Source of the DNA: Candidatus Heimdallarchaeota archaeon | GTDB taxonomy: Archaea > Asgardarchaeota > Heimdallarchaeia > JABLTI01 | DNA: 33,078 nt | Direction of reading: 5' to 3' | Assembly: GCA_019056785.1 (NCBI GenBank) | Contig: DXJV01000027.1 | Span: forward strand, 1-33,078 | Shown: positions 23,566 through 30,234 of the stretch, one piece after another | How the letters are laid out: each line of letters begins with the position of its first letter | Position numbering within the stretch: position 1 is the stretch's first letter | Notes under the pieces: generated by a model | The model's input: the letters and a program-made list of their open reading frames with translations, nothing else | What the model was told of the DNA's origin: nothing | Database searches by the model: none | Position numbers and translations under genes: made by a program

Positions 23566-23946
23566 AAAATGCACTTTCCATTCTTTTATTTTTTAGCCTT
23601 GCTGTTTCTTTGTTATTAATATCCCTTAAAAATCTTTCAGCTAATTAATAATTTTTCCTTATAATTGTTAATTGTAAGGAGAAATAAAAACAAAGCAATA
23701 AAAAATTATCCCTTTCTCTTATTTTGGCCTTCTATAAAAAGCCTAAAGATAACTCAATTGAAGAAAGAAAAAATCCGACGAAATTTTCCTCAAAAGAAAC
23801 TTATAAATTTACCAAAACAAAAGAAAAATTCGAAGAGAAATACCTATCGAAAACTTAAATAGGTTCTGTTATAAGGAAATAACCAAGACCCTAAAAGAAA
23901 AAATGGAAAAAAAGGAAAAATCAAAGAACGATATTGGTGAAAATAA
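23566..23946. other. AT-rich intergenic region with GTPase promoter
   Basis: This 381-nt region separates the divergent pilin-like and GTPase genes. A lysine-rich 65-codon frame (23665-23862, TTG start) looks like a chance product of the A-rich composition. The best promoter for the GTPase is CAAAAGAAACTTATAAATTT at 23791-23810; a second TATA-like GTTATAAGG lies at 23869-23877. GGTGA at 23936-23940 is the ribosome binding site. I see no RNA gene or repeat. Confidence 0.5.
23791..23810 (+). promoter_or_regulatory. BRE/TATA-like promoter of the small GTPase gene
   Basis: CAAAAGAAACTTATAAATTT shares the A-rich BRE plus ACTTATAA core seen upstream of the histone gene. It would give a leader of about 110 nt; GTTATAAGG at 23869 would give a shorter one. 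Confidence 0.4.
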
Positions 23947-25005
23947 TTGGCAACCTTCTTTAAAGTAGTAGTCTTAGGTGACGGCGGCATTGGAAAAACA
24001 TCAATCTGTAACTACCTAACTACAGGAGAATTCTTTGGCAGCTATAAGTTATCCATTGGTGCAGACTTCTTTAGTAAAAAACTAGTAGTAGATGGTGAGG
24101 ATGTCACTTTACAAATTTGCGACATTGGTGGACAAGATCAATTTGCTGAGATTAGTAATATTTTTACCAAAGGGGCTCATGGAGCAATCCTTTGTTATGA
24201 TACAACGAGAAGGGACACTCTAGATTCACTTGACAGGTGGCTGTTAAAATTAGATGACCCAAGCATTCCAAAAGTGTTAGTCAGCACAAAAAATGATGTA
24301 GAAGACCTAAAAGAAGTTTTTGATGAAGAAGGACTTCAAGCAGCTCAAAAATATAACATTCCTTTTTACATTCCAACTTCAAGTTTGAAAGGCGTCGGAA
24401 TTACTGAAACATTTGAAGCCATTAGCAGGTTAATGCTGATGCAGAAGAAAGGGTTAGATCTTCCAACAACGCCAACAATGATAGATACTTCTCATCCTCA
24501 AAAACCAGAAGTATTCACTATCTCAACTTCCCAACCACTCTCTGCCCAACCCTTAGGGCTAGGGCGAGTCCCAACAACAAATAAGAACCATATAGAAGCC
24601 CCTCTTGCACCCAAAGCGCCTGTGGTTTTCGATGTGGAAGAAACCCAAGCACCTGAAATTCAAATCCCCACTGTTGAACCCGAAGAAGAGATCAAACCAT
24701 CATTTATGGATCAACCAGCACCCCTCTCGCCGCCCATAGTCATCAACAATCAAGAAAAACCCACCGAAGAACGAAAAGAGCCAATTGCGCCACTTGCAGA
24801 AGAACTTACAGTAGAACCACCTACTGAACCAGAAAAAACGGCAACTCAACCTTTTAGTGCTCTATCTCCTCCAATAACACCACCGACAGATGAAGGTGAG
24901 AAGGTAACTGAAAAAGAACCTGAAGTTAGCAGTGACTTTTCTTTCCTTGAGAGATTGCGACGGGAACGCGAAAAATTAGAGAAAGAAAAAGAGAAACAAC
25001 TCTAA
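23947..25005 (+). CDS. Ras/Rab-like small GTPase with long disordered C-terminal tail
   Basis: Residues 1-170 form a eukaryotic-type small GTPase: P-loop GDGGIGKTS (11-19), switch I YKLSIGADFF with S36 near the usual Thr, switch II DIGGQDQF (D59, G62 and the catalytic-type Q63), base motif TKND (114-117) and TSSLKG (144-149) for the SAK loop. Residues 171-328 are rich in Pro, Thr and Glu and look disordered; 329-352 is a charged helix (FLERLRREREKLEKE). There is no C-terminal prenylation cysteine, so membrane binding would need partners. TTG 23947 is chosen because GGTGA at 23936-23940 is 6 nt upstream and the frame opens straight into the P-loop strand. Such tailed GTPases are common in Asgard archaea; no GAP, GEF or roadblock gene is adjacent. 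Confidence 0.92.
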   Translation: MATFFKVVVLGDGGIGKTSICNYLTTGEFFGSYKLSIGADFFSKKLVVDGEDVTLQICDIGGQDQFAEISNIFTKGAHGAILCYDTTRRDTLDSLDRWLLKLDDPSIPKVLVSTKNDVEDLKEVFDEEGLQAAQKYNIPFYIPTSSLKGVGITETFEAISRLMLMQKKGLDLPTTPTMIDTSHPQKPEVFTISTSQPLSAQPLGLGRVPTTNKNHIEAPLAPKAPVVFDVEETQAPEIQIPTVEPEEEIKPSFMDQPAPLSPPIVINNQEKPTEERKEPIAPLAEELTVEPPTEPEKTATQPFSALSPPITPPTDEGEKVTEKEPEVSSDFSFLERLRREREKLEKEKEKQL

Positions 25006-25029
25006 GTTTTCATTAGGAGGAGGAGTATT

Positions 25030-25371
25030 TCAAAGGTCCCAAAGCGATGGGTCTTTTATAAAATCATTTAATTTCTGTTCAATTCGACGATATTGTAAAA
25101 CTAATTTTTTCCCAAATTCTGTTAAAACAGTCTTTCCTCCCCCCCCTTTCCCGCCACGTTCACTGAGAACCACAGGTTGCTCTAATTGTTTGTTGATTTC
25201 ATTAATAAGCTTCCAGCCTTTCCTGAAAGAAATAGCACATTTTTTTGTTGCAGCAGTTAATGAATGGGTTTCATCAATTGCTTCAAGTATTGCTAAGCGA
25301 CCTGGGCCCAAAATAGAATGACCCTTTTTTTCAATCCAAAATTTGATTCTAATTGAAAAGTCATTTGTCAT
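25030..25371 (-). CDS. ModE-like winged-helix transcriptional regulator
   Basis: The 113-aa protein matches the N-terminal LysR-like HTH of ModE. FWIEKKGHSILGPGRLAILE leads into the helix-turn-helix HSLTAATKKCAISFRKGWKL, then the wing GGKGGGGKTVLTEFGKKL. It lacks the C-terminal molybdate-binding (Mop) domains, as many archaeal ModE-like proteins do, so its ligand is unknown and may not be molybdate. No molybdate transporter lies nearby. The start is either ATG 25371 or TTG 25383; neither has a clear ribosome binding site. It converges with the GTPase gene (24-nt gap). Confidence 0.85.
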   Translation of the reverse strand: MTNDFSIRIKFWIEKKGHSILGPGRLAILEAIDETHSLTAATKKCAISFRKGWKLINEINKQLEQPVVLSERGGKGGGGKTVLTEFGKKLVLQYRRIEQKLNDFIKDPSLWDL

Positions 25372-25450
25372 AGGTTGCCACAAGGAAAATAGGAACTTTT
25401 AACATAAGAATTTAATGGCATAACGCATTCTTTGGAACTATTAGCTTTAT

Positions 25451-25469
25451 CGAAACAAAACTTAAAAAG
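25451..25469 (+). promoter_or_regulatory. Possible BRE/TATA element of the 25550 gene
   Basis: CGAAACAAAACTTAAAAAG resembles the other BRE/TATA elements of the window but lies about 85 nt before the ATG, so a leader or a second, closer element is needed. Confidence 0.3.
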
Positions 25470-25549
25470 ACGGATGTGTTGTAGATTCTAAATTTATCAA
25501 AAGAATTAAAAATAATTACCTAACCTTTAGTAGTGTTGGAGGATCATCA

Positions 25550-26134
25550 ATGGGTTACGAAATGACTAGACCGGCACAAAAATGGCTCGGATTAGGAGTA
25601 GTTGCAGGAGCCTTTCTCTTATTGCTCTTCACTATGGCAGTTCCATATGTCAATCATTTTGGTTCTGGAACTCACAGATATACTTATTTCACTCGGTGGA
25701 ATGGAAAATGGCGCGAAGGTCAGATGACCACCTATAATGGCGCGGATGAATTGTTTAATTTTCCAAAATCTGCTTCGTGGTTTATTGGCATAGGATTATT
25801 AATAGTATTAATTGGTGCTGGTTATTTATTCTGGCTAACTTATTCTAATAAACCCGATTATTTCACACATGAGCGCCCAGGCCCTATCGGAGGCATTGTG
25901 ACTTCTGTCGGATTAATATTCTACTTCATTGGAAATCTTATTTACGAGCATTGGGCTTACGGTTCACCAAGGCCACTTTCAGGTTGGCCAGCTGACAGTA
26001 ATTTTGATGAAACCACAGTTCGTTTGTCACCAACATTTTGGTTGGCTTTTGTAATTGCATTAATTACATTTACTTTTGCAACAATGTCAATTCTTTATTA
26101 CTTGGATACAGTCTCTAAACGGCCTGTTAAATAA
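25550..26134 (+). CDS. Unknown four-helix membrane protein
   Basis: The 194-aa protein has four hydrophobic helices: WLGLGVVAGAFLLLLFTMAV, WFIGIGLLIVLIGAGYLFWL, IVTSVGLIFYFIGNLIY and FWLAFVIALITFTFATMSIL. A polar, aromatic loop of about 45 residues (HRYTYFTRWNGKWREGQ) follows TM1 and is probably outside the cell. It also has WAYGSPRPLSGWPADSN between TM3 and TM4. I recognise no family. GGAGGA at 25538-25543 gives ideal spacing to the ATG. It appears monocistronic, ending at a hairpin terminator. Confidence 0.75.
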   Translation: MGYEMTRPAQKWLGLGVVAGAFLLLLFTMAVPYVNHFGSGTHRYTYFTRWNGKWREGQMTTYNGADELFNFPKSASWFIGIGLLIVLIGAGYLFWLTYSNKPDYFTHERPGPIGGIVTSVGLIFYFIGNLIYEHWAYGSPRPLSGWPADSNFDETTVRLSPTFWLAFVIALITFTFATMSILYYLDTVSKRPVK

Positions 26135-26146
26135 ACAAAAAAAGTA

Positions 26147-26177
26147 TCCCCCTTTGAGGGGAATTTTCTTTCTTTCT
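26147..26177 (+). terminator. Hairpin terminator after the four-helix membrane protein gene
   Basis: TCCCC (26147-26151) pairs with GGGGA (26158-26162) around a 6-nt loop, followed by a T-rich tract to 26177. Confidence 0.6.
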
Positions 26178-26193
26178 GAGAAAAATTTCTTAG

Positions 26194-27387
26194 TCATTTT
26201 TTCTTATTTAATTGTTTTTTCTCCAAACGTTTAATTGGCCCTTTAATTTTCGGCACCACTAAATCGCATGATGGACATTTCTCCCAGGTCAACCCTTCAA
26301 CGAGATCACCTGTCAGATATCTAATGAAAGCAGTGCCATGCCAACCAATATGACTAAAAGCCAAGAGCCCTTTTTCGCTTTCACCTACAGGCTCCAAAGT
26401 TTTCTGATCAAGGACCTCCCAATAGAAATATCGAGGATTAAGATGAATGCCAGAGTCCTCTGAACATTCATAGAAAACGGCTCTTGCACGATTGTTAGCA
26501 TAACTTTCCAGGATTTTTGGTTCAGAACCAATTTTTTGGAATAACGTTTTTATCTCCTTTTTTACTTTCTCGTTCATCGTTTCGCCGGTTAAAATACACA
26601 GTTTAAAACTAGAAATGGGAGTAATCTCACTGTTTTCAATTTGTTTGTGAGCATATTCCAACCAAAGCTTGGTTAAAGAAGGGGTCCCCACAAAAGTTTC
26701 AAAAGTAATGTCAGAGGCGATTTGGAGTTGTTTTTGGAGTGGCGTGTCTTCTTCATCACAGGCAAAATATAAACCTCCGCCAATGGTAGTTGGGGACCAA
26801 ACATTCTGGAAGTAAGCAATTGTCGGCTCTGGTGAGAGAATATTATAGATCTCCCAATTTGGCCGGAAGCCGCTTAAAAAGAGGGCACCTATAAGTTCAG
26901 GGACAATCTTTTCGAGGTCATATTTCGTATAAGCAATTAAAGCAGGTTTTTGAGCAGATGAAGTACTTAGAAAAAGAGCAGGCAACCAGTCATTAACAGC
27001 TTCCATTATAATTCGTTCTTCTTCTGTTATTCGCTCTGTGCTAAAAACTTCTCGAAGATAGGTTTTGTGCAAACTTTTTAGCCAATACTTAAAAGTCGTT
27101 TTTCGTGGAAGTGGATCTGTCTGAAAAGTACTTTCCCACCAGCCTGGTTGATAGGGTTGCAAAATAAAACGTTTCGGATTTTGTAGATGCAATTCTTTTG
27201 TTGTAGGGGGGATTCTCTGAAAATCTTCAAAAGTGAACAGGTCATTCACATCTATCTCATGCTTTTTAAACCACTCTCGGTAGAAGGGGCTATACTTTGA
27301 AATTGTATTTCGAAGATAGAAGAAAAGTCGCTTTTTAAGCACTCGTTTTTGTTTCTTAATACGCCATTGATAATTATATTGCACCAT
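26194..27387 (-). CDS. PaaK/phenylacetate-CoA ligase-like adenylate-forming protein, divergent
   Basis: The 397-aa protein follows the order of PaaK-family enzymes. YSPFYREWFKKHEID near the start is the family's entry motif, then IPPTTKELHLQNP, the nucleotide-loop region LFLSTSSAQKPALIAYTKYD, and late SYANNRARAVFYEC, SHIGWHGTAFIRYLTGDLVE with CPSCDLVVPKIKG. The phosphate loop is SSAQKP where active relatives have SSGTTGxP, and the YGxTE motif has become YANNRA. The final C-terminal lid domain is missing or very short. This points to lost or changed adenylation, or to a different substrate. No CoA-thioester genes are adjacent. A TATA-like element lies about 30 nt before the ATG at 27387. Confidence 0.75.
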   Translation of the reverse strand: MVQYNYQWRIKKQKRVLKKRLFFYLRNTISKYSPFYREWFKKHEIDVNDLFTFEDFQRIPPTTKELHLQNPKRFILQPYQPGWWESTFQTDPLPRKTTFKYWLKSLHKTYLREVFSTERITEEERIIMEAVNDWLPALFLSTSSAQKPALIAYTKYDLEKIVPELIGALFLSGFRPNWEIYNILSPEPTIAYFQNVWSPTTIGGGLYFACDEEDTPLQKQLQIASDITFETFVGTPSLTKLWLEYAHKQIENSEITPISSFKLCILTGETMNEKVKKEIKTLFQKIGSEPKILESYANNRARAVFYECSEDSGIHLNPRYFYWEVLDQKTLEPVGESEKGLLAFSHIGWHGTAFIRYLTGDLVEGLTWEKCPSCDLVVPKIKGPIKRLEKKQLNKKK

Positions 27388-27551
27388 TTGTAGGTCACTT
27401 TTTTTTTAACACATTTATTATAACTTCTTAAAATATATTATTCAATAAATACTTTCTGAACAATTGTTTTACCGATGGTGAAGGAAAAGGAGAAAGAATT
27501 TTAATAAGATAATAAGGCATTCTTTTAACTAAATAGTAAAGAGGAATGTTC

Positions 27552-28589
27552 ATGATCAAAAAAATTGGAATATTAACAAGTGGAGGGGACGCTCCTGGCC
27601 TAAATCCCGTGATTGCCGGGTTTACTAGAAAAGCAACAGAGCTTGGCTATGAAGTCCTTGGCTTCTTAGATGGTTGGCGAGGTCTTATTGAAAAGGAGTT
27701 CGAAGTATTGACCCTTGAACGTGTAAAGGAAATCGTTCAAGAAGGTGGGACTATTCTCGGCTCCTCAAGAACAAACCCCTGGAAAATCGAAGATGGATTT
27801 GAAAAGATTCATGACAGCCTAAAAAAACTCGACATTCATGCTTTTGCAGCTTGCGGAGGAGATGATACGCTTGGAGTTGCTAAAGAACTTACACAGCAAG
27901 GCGCAAAAGTTATCGGGGTGCCCAAAACAATAGATAATGACCTCGAGGCAACAGATCAAACATTTGGGTTTGATACATCAATCAATATTGCTATGGAAGC
28001 TATTGATCGACTACGCACCACGGCAAAGTCACATCATCGTGTCTTCGTTTTGGAGCTCATGGGAAGACATACCGGATGGATCGCCCTAGAAGCTGGATTA
28101 GCGGGGAATGCTAATGCAATTATAATACCAGAATTCGAATATTCCATCGATGAGCTCTGCGAATTGTTAAAGAAGAGGCATAAACAACCACGGAATTATA
28201 GCATCGTTGTTGTCGCAGAAGGAGTAATCTTCCCAGAAATGAAGGAAAAAATCGAACAGGCAGGAGTAGATGCATTTGGGAACTTGATCTTAGCCAACCT
28301 TAAAGTGGGAGAATTTCTCGCAGAAGAGATTAAAAAACGAACAAAACTTCCAGTTCGAAGCATCACATTGGGGCACATCCAAAGAGGTGGTCCACCTAGC
28401 GCGTATGATCGAGTTCTAGGTTTGCGATATGGCGCCAGAGCAGCCGAATTAATTCATAAGGGAAAGTTTGGTAGGATGGTGAGTCTTCAAGGGAATAATA
28501 TCACAGATGTTCCTATTGAAAAAGCTGTTGCAAAAAGAAAGAGTGTTCCGGAAGATCTATGGTTATTAGCAAAATCATTTTTTGGTTAA
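27552..28589 (+). CDS. pfk: 6-Phosphofructokinase (PfkA family) with PPi-type signature
   Basis: The enzyme phosphorylates fructose 6-phosphate to fructose 1,6-bisphosphate. The full motif set is present in 345 aa: ILTSGGDAPGLNPVI, CGGDDT (102-106), PKTIDND (124-130), MGRHTGW (170-176), VAEGVI and GHIQRGG (274-280). ATP-dependent bacterial forms have Gly in place of D105 (GGDGS) and Gly in PGTIDND; Asp105 plus Lys125 is the established PPi-dependent pattern. ATP can still be used by some mixed relatives. Most archaea use ADP-dependent or ribokinase-type kinases instead, so this is a bacterial-type gene. ATG 27552 is preferred over 27546 because GAGG at 27541-27544 is 7 nt from it. Confidence 0.92.
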   Translation: MIKKIGILTSGGDAPGLNPVIAGFTRKATELGYEVLGFLDGWRGLIEKEFEVLTLERVKEIVQEGGTILGSSRTNPWKIEDGFEKIHDSLKKLDIHAFAACGGDDTLGVAKELTQQGAKVIGVPKTIDNDLEATDQTFGFDTSINIAMEAIDRLRTTAKSHHRVFVLELMGRHTGWIALEAGLAGNANAIIIPEFEYSIDELCELLKKRHKQPRNYSIVVVAEGVIFPEMKEKIEQAGVDAFGNLILANLKVGEFLAEEIKKRTKLPVRSITLGHIQRGGPPSAYDRVLGLRYGARAAELIHKGKFGRMVSLQGNNITDVPIEKAVAKRKSVPEDLWLLAKSFFG

Positions 28590-28600
28590 AGTATTACTAT

Positions 28601-28620
28601 CTTTTTACTTTTTTTCTCTT
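28601..28620 (+). terminator. T-rich terminator after the phosphofructokinase gene
   Basis: CTTTTTACTTTTTTTCTCTT starts 12 nt after the stop codon and carries 5- and 7-nt T-runs. No stem is needed for this type of archaeal terminator. Confidence 0.5.
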
Positions 28621-28687
28621 CGGTGCAAGCTCTTATTACTGCTGCTCTATTGATGGTGATATGCAAGGGTTTTTTAGGGAGGGAGAC

Positions 28688-28730
28688 GTATGTAATTGTA
28701 TGTAGATTAGCCTTTATGTACGTATAAAGC
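28688..28730 (+). promoter_or_regulatory. GTATGTA direct repeats next to a TATA element upstream of the amidohydrolase operon
   Basis: GTATGTA occurs at 28688-28694 and 28698-28704, exactly 10 bp apart, followed by TATGTACGTATAAAGC (28715-28730) containing the TATA core. One-turn spacing upstream of a TATA is a typical activator-site layout. Confidence 0.4.
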
Positions 28731-28774
28731 AACACACAATTAGAGAATTGAAACATAGGATTTGAGTAAAAAAA

Positions 28775-30205
28775 ATGATTGTTCTTTTAGATAAAGATGA
28801 CCCTGATAAAGCACCACTTCGAATGCATCTGGTAGATACGCATACACATTTAGGAAAAGAGGAGGTAGTGAGAGGGAAAGGAAAAGATTATCGAATCATA
28901 CGTCCTAAGGATCACCTTGACTTTTATGAGAAATTAAAATTCGACCTCTTTAAAAGAATGAATGACTATCCAGAAGATTTTGCCTATAAACCACCATCAA
29001 CAGCTAAAATGTTCAGCCCTCCTGCAACACGACTACAAAAGATTATTTTCGAAGAACAAAGAAAAACACAAAATCTTGGCTGGCTTGCTGATAAAATCGT
29101 TTCTTTTCCGTTACATGACATTCTTCTAGCGAAAACTTCACCAAAGTTTGTTAAATCTAATGATTATATTATTACACGAGCACAAACATTTGAGTATGGC
29201 TCCAGGTTAGTGCCTTTTTGCCGTGTGGACCCAATGGATGGGGAAGCAGCCATTGCAGAGATAAAACGTTGTAGTGAACATGGTGCGCGAGGATTAAAAT
29301 TACACCCCCTTTCCGAGAAATGGCTTGATGAAATTGTAAGTGAGAAAGTTTTTGCAGTCGTCCAAACAGCAATAGAACACCGGCTTCCAGTCATATTTGA
29401 TTGTCAAAATTATCAAACAGCACAAGAGATTCATCAAGTAACAATGACTGTACGCGAACGAACGAATGTAAAAGATTTTACTATCATCATTGGCCATTTT
29501 GGTTTTGATTACCAAACACCCGGAATGTTTGAAATTTTAGACGATCCGAATATCAAGACTGAGACATCCGGCATGCGAGGTGACGACTGCGAGATTTTTT
29601 ACCGAAATTGTATGAACCTTACTGAGACTTGGGAGCAATCAACTATGTATGGAACTGATCATAATTATTTCAGTGTCCCTCAAGCAAGTGACCACCTGTC
29701 CTTTTTATTCTCATATAAGGCAAAAGAAATGGGTATAACAGAGGAGCATTTAAAACGCGTTCTTGGACTTAATGCCTTGAAAAATCTAAAAATATACTGG
29801 CCAACTAAGGTCATCCAGCGGAAAGGAATTAATGATACAAAGGTTTCCTGGAACGATTTCAATCGCATTAAAAAATGCAAAACCCAAGGAAAATTGGCAG
29901 AGGTAATAACCGAGTTATGTTCAAAATCAGGGGTTTATTTTAACACAGACTTCTTGTTTGACCCCTCCGGTGAAAAAATCTTCGACGAGTTATATATTTT
30001 GAACGTTTTCGCAGACATTATCGATTTGCGACGAAGTTTCGTCGTACAAAACCTCGAGGCTAATGCTGTGAAAGTTTCAGAGGTAACAAAACTGGTCGAA
30101 GCAGCAAATAAAATAACAGAAATTTTAGAAGAACAAACAGAAGAGTATCCATTTACGACCCAATACTTGTTTAATTATTTACTTCACCAAAAACCAAAAG
30201 GATAA
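28775..30205 (+). CDS. Amidohydrolase-family (amidohydrolase_2-like) TIM-barrel hydrolase
   Basis: The 476-aa protein has a metal-dependent amidohydrolase core. LVDTHTHLG provides the HxH pair on strand 1; the RGLKLHPLSEKWLDE segment and IFDCQNYQ follow. IIIGHFGFD gives a later His, and MYGTDHNYF the strand 8 Asp. The barrel ends near residue 355 (VLGLNALKNLKIYWP). The last 120 residues are a separate, mostly helical extension without known family. Family members hydrolyse amides or decarboxylate acids; the substrate is unknown. The insert at about 30-95 is longer than usual. AGGA at 28757-28760 is distant from the ATG, so initiation is not firmly placed; ATG 28829 would also keep HxH. It leads an operon with the GCS2-like gene 29 nt downstream. 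Confidence 0.85.
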   Translation: MIVLLDKDDPDKAPLRMHLVDTHTHLGKEEVVRGKGKDYRIIRPKDHLDFYEKLKFDLFKRMNDYPEDFAYKPPSTAKMFSPPATRLQKIIFEEQRKTQNLGWLADKIVSFPLHDILLAKTSPKFVKSNDYIITRAQTFEYGSRLVPFCRVDPMDGEAAIAEIKRCSEHGARGLKLHPLSEKWLDEIVSEKVFAVVQTAIEHRLPVIFDCQNYQTAQEIHQVTMTVRERTNVKDFTIIIGHFGFDYQTPGMFEILDDPNIKTETSGMRGDDCEIFYRNCMNLTETWEQSTMYGTDHNYFSVPQASDHLSFLFSYKAKEMGITEEHLKRVLGLNALKNLKIYWPTKVIQRKGINDTKVSWNDFNRIKKCKTQGKLAEVITELCSKSGVYFNTDFLFDPSGEKIFDELYILNVFADIIDLRRSFVVQNLEANAVKVSEVTKLVEAANKITEILEEQTEEYPFTTQYLFNYLLHQKPKG

Positions 30206-30234
30206 ACAAGTAAGAACGAAAGGAGAAACACTCC

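Noticed and set aside
23665..23862. 65-codon lysine-rich open frame upstream of the GTPase gene
   Set aside because: A TTG start, near-random Lys/Asn/Ile-rich composition caused by A-rich DNA, overlap with the likely GTPase promoter and no domain make it unlikely to be a gene.
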